A DNA stretch of 64,000 bases from Flagellatimonas centrodinii. GTDB lineage: Bacteria > Pseudomonadota > Gammaproteobacteria > Nevskiales > Nevskiaceae. The DNA lies in assembly GCF_016918765.2 (NCBI RefSeq), contig NZ_CP092104.1, positions 1,302,001-1,366,000 on the forward strand, given 5' to 3'. The notes under the pieces are model-generated. The model ran no database searches and had not been told where the DNA came from. It was given only the letters and a program-made list of their open reading frames with translations. Positions within the stretch are counted from its first letter, which is position 1; every line of letters begins with the position of its first letter. Made by a program: the position numbers and the translations under genes. Below, in pieces: positions 17,134 to 25,986 of the stretch.

Positions 17134-17793
17134 ATGTCCCTCGCCCTCTACGGCCACCCGTTTTCGTCCTACACCCAGAAGGTGCTGATCGCGCTCTACG
17201 AGAACGGCACGCCCTTCGAATTCCGTTGCATCGGGCCTGACACGCCGCAGCACGCGGCGGAGTGGCTGCGGCGCTGGCCGTTGCGGAAGTTCCCGATGCT
17301 GCTGGATGGCGACCGGCAGGTGGTGGAGAGCAGCGTCATCATCGAATACCTGCAGGTAGCGCATCCGGGACCGGTGGTGATGGTGCCGGCGGAACCGATG
17401 GCGGCGCTGCAGGTGCGGTTTCTCGACCGCTATTTCGACCTGCATGTGATGGATGCCATGCAGGTGGCGGTGGACACCGCGCTGGGCCGCTATCCGATGC
17501 AGCGGGACGAAGGTGTGGCCATTGCCCGCGAACGCCTTGAGCGTGCCTACGCCTGGCTGGACGGCCACCTGGCAGGCCGTACCTGGGCTGCGGACGACGG
17601 CTTCACCCTGGCGGACTGTGCGGCCGCGCCGTCGCTGTTCTATGCCGACTGGATCTACCGGATCCCGGACCACTACCCCGCGCTGCGCGCCTACCGCAGC
17701 CGCCTGTTGGCACGGCCCAGTTTTGCCCGCGCCGTCGACGAGGCCCGCCCGTTCCGCCCGCTGTTCCCATTGGGTGCGCCGGACCGGGATTAA
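17134..17793 (+). CDS. Glutathione S-transferase family protein
   Basis: 219 residues. The thioredoxin-like N-terminal domain begins LALYGHPFSSYTQKVLIALY, with Ser or Tyr near residue 10 as candidate glutathione contacts. KFPMLLDGDRQVVESSVII supplies the cis-proline and the ES motif that binds the gamma-glutamyl group. The all-alpha C-terminal domain (about 90-205) includes FTLADCAAAPSLFYAD, the N-capping region of GSTs. The start at 17134 has GGAG seven bases upstream; the frame extends further 5' but without homology. It heads a same-strand run with a P450 and an aldehyde dehydrogenase, which hints at detoxification of oxidised intermediates (inference). Confidence 0.88.
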   Translation: MSLALYGHPFSSYTQKVLIALYENGTPFEFRCIGPDTPQHAAEWLRRWPLRKFPMLLDGDRQVVESSVIIEYLQVAHPGPVVMVPAEPMAALQVRFLDRYFDLHVMDAMQVAVDTALGRYPMQRDEGVAIARERLERAYAWLDGHLAGRTWAADDGFTLADCAAAPSLFYADWIYRIPDHYPALRAYRSRLLARPSFARAVDEARPFRPLFPLGAPDRD

Positions 17794-17796
17794 GGA

Positions 17797-17814
17797 CGCC
17801 GGCGCGTGCCGGCG
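17797..17814 (+). terminator. GC-rich hairpin after GST gene
   Basis: CGCCGGC, loop GCGT, GCCGGCG, four bases behind the GST stop. There is no T-run after it, so termination there is uncertain. Confidence 0.35.
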
Positions 17815-17938
17815 CCTAATGCCAACTAATCGGCGTGTTTTGCCAAGTCGGCCGCGGTGACAACCGCCCATGCTGTCCTCCAGCCCGGCATTGCACGCAG
17901 ATGCAATCCGGGCAGCTCACCAATCCTGGAGGATTCGC

Positions 17939-19165
17939 ATGACCGCTTCCGCCTTGCCGATCGGGCCGTTGACGCCCGACACCGTGCCCCCGCACCTGGT
18001 GGTCGACTTTGACGTCTACCGCCCGGCGACCGACGCCGAGTCGTTTCATCAGGCCTATATCGACTTCCAGGCTGCGACGCCGCATCCGCTGGTGTGGACG
18101 CATCGCAATGGCGGCCACTGGATTGCCGTGCGGGGCGAAGACGTTTACGCCCTGTACGCCGACCACGAGCGCTTCAGCTCGCGCCACTATTTCGTGCCGG
18201 CCACGCCGGACCAGGGGGCGCTGGGAGCGTTCACGCTGGACCCGCCCCAGCATGCGCCGTTCCGCGCCTTTCTCAACGAGGGGCTGTCGGCCAAGGTGGT
18301 GGGAGCGAAGCTGCCGCGGGTGCGGCAACTGGCGGTCGACCTTGCGGATGATCTGGCCGGACGGCAGGGCTGCAACTTCACCACCGACTTCGCCGATGCC
18401 CTGGCGTTGACGATGTTCCTGGACATGGTCGATCTGCCGTTCTCCGACCGCGAACATCTCAGCGCATTGGTGGAAATCGCGGCGCGCGATCCGGATGCCA
18501 GCCAGCGCATCGCCGGCCTGCACCAGATCGCCGACTATCTGTTGCCGCACATCCATCAGCGGCGCGCCGAGCCGGGGGACGACCTGCTCAGCCGTGCCGT
18601 CAATGCCGATATTGACGGCCGTCCGATCACGCTGGAGGAATCGCTGGGTGCGGCCATTCACCTGTTGGGCGCCGGACTCGACACGGTGTCGTCATTGTTC
18701 AGCTTTTCAATGTTGTATCTGGCGCGCGATCCGGCGTTGCGCCGCGCTCTGGTGGACCATCCGGACCGGATTCCGGCAGCCGCCACCGAGTTGATCCGCC
18801 GCTTTCCGGTGGTGGTGATGGCGCGTCAGGTGCGAGCGGACATGGACTACCTCGGGGTGCCGTTGCGGCAGGGTGAAATGGTGGCGATCCCCACCGCCTT
18901 CTACAACCTCGACGCCACCGTGTACGACCGGCCGCTGGTGCTGGACTGGGACCGCCGCGCCGGCAAGGTGCTGAGTTTCGGCAACGGCCCGCATCGGTGT
19001 CCGGGCTCCACGCTGGGGCGACAGGAACTGATCATTGGCCTGCAGGAATGGTTGAAACGCATCCCCGACTTTTCGGTGGCGCCGGGGGCCCGCATCGAGG
19101 TGGCCGGCGGCACCGTCGCCAAGGTACTGGGCCTGCCGCTGGTGTGGGGCCGGAGCGCGTCATGA
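17939..19165 (+). CDS. Cytochrome P450 (bacterial class I, CYP101-like)
   Basis: 408 residues from the ATG at 17939, which has CTGGAGG about seven bases upstream; a longer frame upstream lacks homology. The I-helix GAGLDTV (244-250) gives the acid-alcohol pair D248-T249. ExxR is E284-R287. The haem loop FGNGPHRCPG puts the thiolate ligand at Cys354. No membrane anchor is present, so it is a soluble enzyme needing ferredoxin and ferredoxin reductase, neither of which is found nearby. VSSLFSFSMLYLARDP and the PHLVVDFDVY N-terminal region recall the camphor/terpenoid CYP101 group, but the substrate is not proven. Its TGA overlaps the aldehyde dehydrogenase ATG. Confidence 0.92.
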   Translation: MTASALPIGPLTPDTVPPHLVVDFDVYRPATDAESFHQAYIDFQAATPHPLVWTHRNGGHWIAVRGEDVYALYADHERFSSRHYFVPATPDQGALGAFTLDPPQHAPFRAFLNEGLSAKVVGAKLPRVRQLAVDLADDLAGRQGCNFTTDFADALALTMFLDMVDLPFSDREHLSALVEIAARDPDASQRIAGLHQIADYLLPHIHQRRAEPGDDLLSRAVNADIDGRPITLEESLGAAIHLLGAGLDTVSSLFSFSMLYLARDPALRRALVDHPDRIPAAATELIRRFPVVVMARQVRADMDYLGVPLRQGEMVAIPTAFYNLDATVYDRPLVLDWDRRAGKVLSFGNGPHRCPGSTLGRQELIIGLQEWLKRIPDFSVAPGARIEVAGGTVAKVLGLPLVWGRSAS

Positions 19166-20595
19166 ATGCCATTCCGAAATCCGACGCCAGCGCCATCCAG
19201 CGGCTCGATGCCCGGATCGTCACCCAGAAAGCGGCCTTTCTGCGGAACCCCTACCCATCGGCCGCGCAGCGGCGCGAGCACCTCGGCGCGCTGGCGGCCA
19301 TGATGCTGCGATACCGCCCCCGTATCGTCGATGCGCTCGACGCGGACTTCGGCAGCCACCCGAAGGCGGCCGGCGAGTTGATCGAGGTGCTCGGCGTGGC
19401 CGGCCGCGCGGCCTTTGTCGCCGAGCATCTGGCGGCCTGGATGCAAGCGGAGCCGCGTGCCACCGACCCCGGCCTGTTCGGCAGTGGTCGTGCCTGCATG
19501 CTGCCGCAGCCGAAGGGGGTGATCGGCAACATGGTGCCGTGGAACTTCCCGTTCGAAATTGCCCTCGGGCCTCTGACCGAAATGCTGGCGGCCGGCAACC
19601 GGGTCATCCTCAAACCTTCCGAATACACGCCGGTGAGTGCGGCGCTGCTGCAGGAGATGATCACGGTCACGTTTGATCCGGATCTGGTCGATGTGGCGGT
19701 GGGCGGCCTGGAACTGTCGAAGGCATTCCCGATGCGACGCTGGGATCACCTGTTGTTCACCGGCAGCCCGCAGGTGGGGCGCAGCGTCGCGCTGGCCGCG
19801 GCCGAGCAGCTGGTGCCGGTGACACTGGAGTTGGGAGGCAAGTGCCCGGCGATCCTCGCCGATGACGCGGTGAACGCGAAGAACGTCGGCCACATTCTCG
19901 GGATCAAGCTGATCAAGAGCGGCCAGGTCTGCATTTCGGTGGATTACTGCTTGGTGCCGCGGGCAAGGATGGACGCCTTCATCGACCTCGCCCGTGCCCA
20001 TGCCGAGGCCCATCTGGGGAACTACAGCCAGGGCCCCAGTTGCACCGGGGTGCTGCCGCGCAGCCTCGACCGCCTGCGCAGCGGGCTCGACGAGGCACGC
20101 GACCGCGGCTGCCAAGTCATCCGGCTGGAGACGAGGGTCGATACCGATCCGGCCTGTCGACGCTGGCCGCTGCATCTGGTGATCGACCCGCCCGCAGATC
20201 TGCTGTTGATGCGGGAGGAAATCTTCGGCCCGATCCTGCTGGTGCGGCCCTACGACACGCTGGATGAGGTGATCACGGAGATCAACCGCGGCGAGCGGCC
20301 CCTGGCCATCTACGTCTTCAGTGAGGACCCGGCGGTGGCCGATCGCGTTCTCCACGAAACCGTTTCTGGCGGCTTCTGTCACAACGCCGCGGCGGTACAC
20401 GGCGCCATCCCCACTTTGGGCTTCGGCGGTATCGGTCGCAGCGGTAGCGGTCGTCATCACGGCATCGAAGGGTTCCGCGAGTTTTCCAACCTGAAGGGCG
20501 TGTTCGTGCGTGGCGAGGGCGACCATCTCGATGCCCTGGCGCCGCCCTACGGCGAGCTGGCCGCCGGCATCGTTGCCGCTGCCACGGCGGGCTAA
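19162..20595 (+). CDS. Coniferyl-aldehyde-type NAD(P)+ aldehyde dehydrogenase
   Basis: 477 residues. PWNFPFEIALGPL (126-138) and KPSEYTP (151-157) are cofactor-binding segments of the ALDH fold. TLELGGKCP places the general base at Glu223, and SGQVCISVDY puts the catalytic thiol at Cys257. The absence of an N-terminal extension and the QVCISVDY active-site form match the coniferyl aldehyde dehydrogenase and long-chain aldehyde dehydrogenase group. The start ATG overlaps the P450 stop by four bases, so the two are co-translated. A P450 hydroxylation followed by aldehyde oxidation is a plausible pathway step. The true aldehyde is unknown. Confidence 0.92.
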   Translation: MNAIPKSDASAIQRLDARIVTQKAAFLRNPYPSAAQRREHLGALAAMMLRYRPRIVDALDADFGSHPKAAGELIEVLGVAGRAAFVAEHLAAWMQAEPRATDPGLFGSGRACMLPQPKGVIGNMVPWNFPFEIALGPLTEMLAAGNRVILKPSEYTPVSAALLQEMITVTFDPDLVDVAVGGLELSKAFPMRRWDHLLFTGSPQVGRSVALAAAEQLVPVTLELGGKCPAILADDAVNAKNVGHILGIKLIKSGQVCISVDYCLVPRARMDAFIDLARAHAEAHLGNYSQGPSCTGVLPRSLDRLRSGLDEARDRGCQVIRLETRVDTDPACRRWPLHLVIDPPADLLLMREEIFGPILLVRPYDTLDEVITEINRGERPLAIYVFSEDPAVADRVLHETVSGGFCHNAAAVHGAIPTLGFGGIGRSGSGRHHGIEGFREFSNLKGVFVRGEGDHLDALAPPYGELAAGIVAAATAG

Positions 20596-20678
20596 CCCGG
20601 GCGATCCGGCATGTGCTGGCGTTGGCAGGCCACGCCGGATTGCGGCGAGAATGCATCAACACTCCTCGAGGGCACCGC

Positions 20679-21683
20679 ATGCCCGGCACCCTGGTCAGAA
20701 GCGTCATCCTGAGTGGCGCCGAAGCCAAGCTCCGCGAGCTTGGCCAGCGGCCGGGCGCGGTTGCCGCCGCCGCCGGTGTGCCGGTGGCCGCCCTGCGCGA
20801 TCCGGACCTGCTGGTCACCGGCCGGGCGGTGATGCAGTTCTTCGACCTCGCCGCGCAGATGTGTGCGCACCGCAACTTCGGCCTGGAGTTGTCGGTGGGC
20901 AACCGGTTGGCGGCCATCATCGGCCCCCTTTGGGTGCTGCTGCGGCATGCCCGCACGGTGGGTGAACGCTGTGACGAACTGGCGCGCAACTACGACCTCT
21001 ACAGCAGCGCGGCGTTGATGCACTTCGAGCGCACCGACGACGTGGGCATCCTCAGTTGGTCGGCCGCCAGCGGACAGGCCGACAGTGAAGTGCAGATTGC
21101 CGAGTTTGCCCTCGGCATCTTCGTCAGCGAGATTCGCGTGCACGCACCCCGTGACTGGGCGCCGGTGGAGGTGTGGTTCCGTCATCAACCACCACGCGAT
21201 CTGCGACTGCATCGACGCCTGTTCGGCTCGCGGCTGCGGTTCAATGCCGACCACAATGCGCTGCTGCTGGATGACGCCGTGATGGCGCGCCCGTTGAACG
21301 ACAGCGTGCCCGGCAACAAGGCCTTGGTGCGGATGATCGTGCGGCACGGTGAAGACCTGCCGACGACGGCAGTTTCGCCGCAGGTCGAGGGCATCATCCG
21401 CGCCCTGCTGCCGTTCGCCCCCTGCGGTATCGACGATGTCGCCAATGCCATGGGGGTGTCGGTGCGCACCCTGCAGAAGCAGCTTGAAGTGACCGGCGAA
21501 GGATTTCGCGCCATCAAGGACGCGGTGCGCTCTGACCTGGCCGGCAAGTACCTTCGGCATTCGCAGATGAGCGCCACCGATATCGCCGCGCTGCTCGGCT
21601 ACGCCGACCTCACCTCCTTCAGCCGTGCTTACCGCCGCTGGACCGATCGCAGCATCCGCGCGTCGCGGCCGCGGCTGGGGTGA
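20679..21683 (+). CDS. AraC family transcriptional regulator (arabinose-binding-like N domain)
   Basis: 334 residues from the ATG at 20679. The N-terminal 230 residues resemble the PF12625 ligand domain found in regulators of P450, alkane and lipid genes. The C-terminal AraC DNA-binding domain contains GIDDVANAMGVSVRTLQKQL (first helix-turn-helix) and MSATDIAALLGYADLTSFSR (second), ending FSRAYRRWTDRSI. It follows the P450-ALDH pair by 83 bases on the same strand and is the obvious candidate to control it. An upstream in-frame start at 20613 lacks homology. Confidence 0.9.
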   Translation: MPGTLVRSVILSGAEAKLRELGQRPGAVAAAAGVPVAALRDPDLLVTGRAVMQFFDLAAQMCAHRNFGLELSVGNRLAAIIGPLWVLLRHARTVGERCDELARNYDLYSSAALMHFERTDDVGILSWSAASGQADSEVQIAEFALGIFVSEIRVHAPRDWAPVEVWFRHQPPRDLRLHRRLFGSRLRFNADHNALLLDDAVMARPLNDSVPGNKALVRMIVRHGEDLPTTAVSPQVEGIIRALLPFAPCGIDDVANAMGVSVRTLQKQLEVTGEGFRAIKDAVRSDLAGKYLRHSQMSATDIAALLGYADLTSFSRAYRRWTDRSIRASRPRLG

Positions 21684-21752
21684 GGCGCTACGGAAACGCC
21701 AACATCGGCGCCCCGTGGTGGGCCAGCAGGTGCTGCATCCGCCCGGCGCGGA

Positions 21753-22754
21753 TCAGCGTTTGCGATATTCCCCGGGCGACTGACCAAACCAGCGGCGGAA
21801 TGCGCGGGTAAAGCTGGGGGTGTCGCCATAACCCAGTTGCAGGGCCATTTCGTCCAGCTTCATCTCCGTGCCTTCCAGCAGTTGTTGCGCGAGCTGCCGC
21901 CGCTCGGCTTCCACCAGGTCACGAAAACGGGTGCCCTCGGCGTCCAACCGACGGCGCAGGCTGCGCGGTGCCATGGCGAGCTGCTGCGCCACATCCTCCA
22001 GCGTCGCCACCAGGCCCAGGGGGCCGAGCAACAACTGCCGGACTTGACCGGTGACGCCGCCAACCTGTCGGCGCTCGAGCTGGCTGCGGCACTGGTCCTC
22101 CAGCAGTCGCACCAGGTGGGCGTCATACATGGGAAGGGGAATCTCGGCGTCCTCGCGCCGCAGCACCACGGCATTGCGCGCGCTGCCGTACTGCGGCGTG
22201 ATGCCGCACAGCGCCTGGATGCGGTCGGCATGCTCGGGCGCGCGGCCCTGGTATTCCAGCCGTTTGAGCCGCACCCCGGCGAGGCTCAGTTCCTTCAACA
22301 GGTTGATGGCGGTGCCGGTGTCGCGTTCCAGCAGGAACTGGCGCAGGTGCCGGGGAATCGGATCGGGGTCGGCAATCACGCTGAACTCGTCGTCATCGCT
22401 GGCCACCGACAGCGTGCAGTAGGCGGTGCTCAACGGGATGTAGCGCATGGCCATCAGGCAGGCCTCGCGCAGGGTGCGGCTGATGCGCAGGGCGAAGCCC
22501 CAGATGCCGAAGGTGGCGATGTTGTACTGCAGGCCCAGTTCGAATCCGAGGGCGGGCACGTCGGGCAGCGCCAGGATCAGGTTCTCGATCAGCCGCATCT
22601 CCTGCTCGCGGTCGATCAGGGTGTCGCCGTTGCGGAGCTCGGCCATGGTCATGCGGGTGCCGAGCAGGCAGGTGTCGGCATCGACGCCGTAGCCGGCTGC
22701 GAAGTTCACCATCACCTGGGTGATGGCCGCGGGATGCTGGACAGGGCGGTCCAT
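21753..22754 (-). CDS. AraC family transcriptional regulator (second, divergent from desaturase)
   Basis: 333 residues from ATG 22754; the frame opens 19 codons earlier at 22811. It has the same architecture as the neighbouring AraC protein. The N-terminal ligand domain has FELGLQYNIATFGIWGFALR. The C-terminal helix-turn-helix pair is LEDVAQQLAMAPRSLRRRLD and LDEMALQLGYGDTPSFTRAF, ending FRRWFGQSPGEYRKR. It is transcribed divergently from the desaturase-like gene, with 126 bases between starts, the classic layout of a local regulator and its target. It faces the other AraC gene tail to tail, suggesting two adjacent regulons. Confidence 0.92.
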   Translation of the reverse strand: MDRPVQHPAAITQVMVNFAAGYGVDADTCLLGTRMTMAELRNGDTLIDREQEMRLIENLILALPDVPALGFELGLQYNIATFGIWGFALRISRTLREACLMAMRYIPLSTAYCTLSVASDDDEFSVIADPDPIPRHLRQFLLERDTGTAINLLKELSLAGVRLKRLEYQGRAPEHADRIQALCGITPQYGSARNAVVLRREDAEIPLPMYDAHLVRLLEDQCRSQLERRQVGGVTGQVRQLLLGPLGLVATLEDVAQQLAMAPRSLRRRLDAEGTRFRDLVEAERRQLAQQLLEGTEMKLDEMALQLGYGDTPSFTRAFRRWFGQSPGEYRKR

Positions 22755-22880
22755 CGTCACGACTGCCCGGGTGCCGGCACTGGCCGCAAATGCTGGCAAG
22801 CGGGCCGGCAAGGCCCTCCCCGGCGATGATGGTCATCGCTAAGGTATGGGCACAAGCACAACAGTGCGCGGGAGAAAACC

Positions 22881-23762
22881 ATGCAGCAGGATCTGAGTAC
22901 CTTGAACCGGCAAGCCATCGATATGGCCCGAGAATACACCGGTGCGGTGGCGTGGCCGACCGTACTGCTGACGGCGGCGGTGATTGCCGGTGTGGTGCTG
23001 ACCCTCGGCGCCTTCGCCAGCGGGGCCCTTTCGCTGTGGCTTGCGATACCGCTGTATGCGGCGCTGACCTACATGTCCTACACGCCGCTGCATGAGGCGG
23101 CCCACGGCAACATCCATGGCGGACAGGACCGCCTGCAGTGGCTCAACGACCTTTGCGGCTATCTGGTGGCGCCGCTGATCATGGTGCCGTACTCCACCCA
23201 CAAGGTGGAGCATTTCACCCATCACCGGTACACCAATCAGCCGGAGAAGGACCCGGACTACGTGGTCAGCAACATGCGCCACGGCTTCGTCTCGTTTCTC
23301 ATCTACGGCTTCCGCTTCCTGTGGGTGCAGAACACCTTCCTGTTCCGCGACTACTGGGCGACGGCGCCGCGGCGGGAGCGGCTGGCCTATTTCGCCGAAG
23401 TGGGGTTCGCCATCGGCTGGCGGGTGGCGTTCGTGGTGCTGGTGGGCCAGACATCGGCACTGGTGCTGCTGGTCGCCGGCTATTTCGTCGGCGCCTTTTT
23501 CACCGCCTACTGGTTTGCCTACCGGCCGCACCTGCCCTATGACGAATCCGCCCGGTATCGCAACACCAACAGCCTCTTCATGCCGCGTTGGATGAAGCCG
23601 CTGGAATGGTTCTGGCTGGGGCAGAACCTGCATTCGGTACATCACCTGTTCCCGCGGGTCCCGTTCTACCGCTATCACGCCCTGCATCGTCGCATCGAGC
23701 CGGCAATGCGGGCACACGGTACGCCGATGATCGGTATTTTCAGCCGGCAGCCCGAGGGCTGA
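22881..23762 (+). CDS. Membrane di-iron fatty acid desaturase/hydroxylase family protein
   Basis: 293 residues with about four hydrophobic membrane segments. Three histidine clusters for a di-iron site are present: H71EAAH75, H107KVEHFTHH115 and H251SVHH255. This arrangement is shared by acyl-lipid desaturases and beta-carotene hydroxylase-like enzymes. NLHSVHHLFPRVPFYRYH at the C-terminal end is particularly close to the latter. GGAGAAAACC precedes the ATG. The substrate could be a fatty acyl chain, a carotenoid or another lipid; the neighbouring AraC, SDR and OYE genes favour lipid or terpenoid modification (inference). Confidence 0.85.
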   Translation: MQQDLSTLNRQAIDMAREYTGAVAWPTVLLTAAVIAGVVLTLGAFASGALSLWLAIPLYAALTYMSYTPLHEAAHGNIHGGQDRLQWLNDLCGYLVAPLIMVPYSTHKVEHFTHHRYTNQPEKDPDYVVSNMRHGFVSFLIYGFRFLWVQNTFLFRDYWATAPRRERLAYFAEVGFAIGWRVAFVVLVGQTSALVLLVAGYFVGAFFTAYWFAYRPHLPYDESARYRNTNSLFMPRWMKPLEWFWLGQNLHSVHHLFPRVPFYRYHALHRRIEPAMRAHGTPMIGIFSRQPEG

Positions 23763-23768
23763 CGGGGG

Positions 23769-24755
23769 TCATCCGCGCGCGGCTTTTCGCGCGTTCTTCA
23801 CCTCGTACATGGCGGCGTCCGCACGGGCCATAAGGCTGGCGACGGTGTCGTCGGCGTCGGCGCGCACCACCCCGGCACTGGCGCCGCCAAAGGTGATGGT
23901 TTCACCCTCCCAATGCAGCTCGCGGCTGACCAGACGCTGCAGGCGCACGGCAAGCTCGGCAGGGTCGCGTCCGTTGGCGATGACGACGAATTCGTCGCCG
24001 CCATAGCGGCCCACCACATCACCGGTGCGCATGCCCTGCGACAGTTCGCGCGCCACCTGACACAGCAGGGCGTCGCCGGCATCGTGACCATGGACGTCGT
24101 TCACGGTCTTGAAGCCGTTGAGGTCGAGGAAGGCCAGCAACAGGTCGTTGCCGTCACGCTGGCGGCGGGCCAGCGTGCGCCCGAGCTCTACCAGCAGCGC
24201 GCGGCGGTTGGCGATGCCGGTGAGCGCATCCACCAGTGCATGGGCGCTGAGTTCGGCGTTCGAGCTGCGCAGGCGGTCTACCAATTGTTCGCGCTCAATC
24301 TGCTGGGCGATGAGCTGGGCGAACAGGCCGAATATCCGGAGGGTTTGGGGCGGAATTTCATGGCGTGCGCCGCTGGCGGCACAGAGGGTGCCGAACAACG
24401 CGCCGTCCGGCGCCCGCACCGGCTGGCTCAGATAGGTCTTGATCCCCAGCGCCCGCGCCGCCTCGGAGTCACCCCAGCGGGTCGCGACATCGTTGACGAA
24501 GGGGATGTCCTCTTCCAGCGAGCGGCGACACAAGGTGTCTTCCCACGGCACGCTCAAGCCTTCGGGGATGGTCATGTCCCCGGTATTGCGGGCATAGAGA
24601 ATGTGCTGCAGCGTGCGTGTCGGCTCGATCGAGGTGAGGTAGGTCGACTCCATGCCGGTCACCGTCTCCAGCAGCTCCAACAGCGGCCGGGTGAGGGTTT
24701 CGAGATCTTCGGCGCCAGAAACCGATTGCGCCAGTTGGTTCAGCAGAGCATCCAT
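23769..24755 (-). CDS. GAF-GGDEF diguanylate cyclase
   Basis: 328 residues. An N-terminal GAF sensor domain (about 15-155, with FVNDVATRWGDSEAARALGI and GTLCAASG) is followed by a linker helix and a GGDEF domain (about 165-325). The active-site loop RYGGDEFVV is intact, so c-di-GMP synthesis is expected. A feedback I-site RxxD cannot be assigned with certainty. The protein lacks membrane segments, so it should be a cytosolic sensor. It ends six bases from the convergent desaturase stop. A partner H-NOX protein in the window lies 33 kb away, and no direct link is suggested. Confidence 0.92.
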   Translation of the reverse strand: MDALLNQLAQSVSGAEDLETLTRPLLELLETVTGMESTYLTSIEPTRTLQHILYARNTGDMTIPEGLSVPWEDTLCRRSLEEDIPFVNDVATRWGDSEAARALGIKTYLSQPVRAPDGALFGTLCAASGARHEIPPQTLRIFGLFAQLIAQQIEREQLVDRLRSSNAELSAHALVDALTGIANRRALLVELGRTLARRQRDGNDLLLAFLDLNGFKTVNDVHGHDAGDALLCQVARELSQGMRTGDVVGRYGGDEFVVIANGRDPAELAVRLQRLVSRELHWEGETITFGGASAGVVRADADDTVASLMARADAAMYEVKNARKAARG

Positions 24756-24811
24756 GGGGTTGTCAGTCGGTTTCGCGGCGGCAGACGGGACCCGAAGGCT
24801 AGCACCGCCCG

Positions 24812-24831
24812 TGTCCCCGATTTCGGGGACA
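24812..24831 (-). terminator. Hairpin between SDR and GGDEF genes
   Basis: TGTCCCCG, loop ATTT, CGGGGACA: a perfect 8-base stem in the 150-base gap downstream of the SDR stop. There is no clear T-run on the transcribed strand, so it may only stabilise mRNA ends. Confidence 0.4.
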
Positions 24832-24906
24832 GGCCGTCGGGAGGCGGTGGGGTCGGTGGTTGTACAGGTCTGGCTGCGACGAACCCCGTCGCGGCAGCTT
24901 GGGCGT

Positions 24907-25968
24907 TCAGGGTTTGTTGAACTGTCCGCTGTCCACCAGCTGCTGGAAGAAGTCGTTCATCGACGCGGCCAGGGGGCGATAGGTGATCCCCAGATCCTCG
25001 CGGCTGCGGCGGTTGTCGGCGCGCCAGGGCAGGTTCATGTTGCGCGTCACCATCTTGCGGGTCAGCGCCTTGTTGACCAGCGGTCCGCTGAGCCAGACCA
25101 GCCACTTCGGCAGGGTGCGGCGCGGCAGCGGAAAGCGGTCGCCGAAGCGCGGGCGCAGGGCGTCGGCGAGGTCGAGCAGGCTGGCATCCTGGCCCGACAG
25201 AATGTAGCGACCGGACGCCGACGGCGTGAAGGCAGCGCGGACATGGGCGTCGGCCACCTCGCGCACGTCCACCACCCCGATCCGCAGGTCGGGCACGCCG
25301 GGCTTCATCGAGCCGTCGCCCAGCTGGCGCACCAGGGCGAAGCTTTCGGAGGTGGCAAAGGGATTGATCCCCGGCCCCACCACCAGTGCCGGGTTAATGG
25401 TGACCAGGTCCCAGTGCTGCTGTCCGTCATGGATCTTCCAGGCTTCGCGCTCGGCCAGTGTCTTGGAATAGGAGTAGGGCTGATGGGTGGTCGAGGAACT
25501 GGTGTTCCACACGGTTTCGTCGAACACCCCGCGCGGGGTGGTGGCGAGGTCGGCGCTGTCGCCAAAGATCGCCGCGCAACTGCTGGTGAGCACCACGCGC
25601 CGCACGCTGGCGGTGGCGTTGACGGTGTCGAGCACGTTGCGAGTGCCGAGCTGCGCCGGTTCGATCAGCTCTTTCTGCACATCCCGAACGTGGGTCTTGA
25701 ACGGCGAGGCGGTGTGGAACACCACCTGGCAGCCGGCCATCGCCTCGGCATAGGCACCCGGCGTCAGCAGATCGGCCTTGAAGTAGCGGATGCTGCCGGG
25801 CAGTTCGGCGGCCAGCGCATCCAGGTACTGCCGTTTGCTGGTGTCGTCCGGGTCACGGATCGGTGCATGCACGGTGAGGCCCTGTTCGAGCAGCCGTTTG
25901 ACCACCCAGCCGGCGACATAGCCGGTGGCGCCGGTGATCATCACGGGAAGGCGGGTGTCGATCTGCAT
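24907..25968 (-). CDS. Extended short-chain dehydrogenase (dihydroflavonol-reductase-like)
   Basis: 353 residues. The nucleotide motif TGATGYVAG (13-21) and the catalytic YSYSK (Tyr-x3-Lys) mark an NAD(P)-dependent extended SDR of the dihydroflavonol-4-reductase/cinnamoyl-CoA reductase/3-beta-hydroxysteroid dehydrogenase type. LTSSCAAIFG supplies the serine of the catalytic triad. DVREVADAHVRA and the C-terminal substrate domain are also typical. It lies 18 bases behind the OYE gene on the same strand, and together they could reduce an enone and a ketone or aldehyde. Substrate unknown. Confidence 0.9.
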   Translation of the reverse strand: MQIDTRLPVMITGATGYVAGWVVKRLLEQGLTVHAPIRDPDDTSKRQYLDALAAELPGSIRYFKADLLTPGAYAEAMAGCQVVFHTASPFKTHVRDVQKELIEPAQLGTRNVLDTVNATASVRRVVLTSSCAAIFGDSADLATTPRGVFDETVWNTSSSTTHQPYSYSKTLAEREAWKIHDGQQHWDLVTINPALVVGPGINPFATSESFALVRQLGDGSMKPGVPDLRIGVVDVREVADAHVRAAFTPSASGRYILSGQDASLLDLADALRPRFGDRFPLPRRTLPKWLVWLSGPLVNKALTRKMVTRNMNLPWRADNRRSREDLGITYRPLAASMNDFFQQLVDSGQFNKP

Positions 25969-25986
25969 GCGAAGCTCCGGTGGGGA

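Noticed and set aside
18901-20526. Open frame of 541 codons on the minus strand
   Set aside because: It lies opposite the P450 and aldehyde dehydrogenase genes and has no family features.
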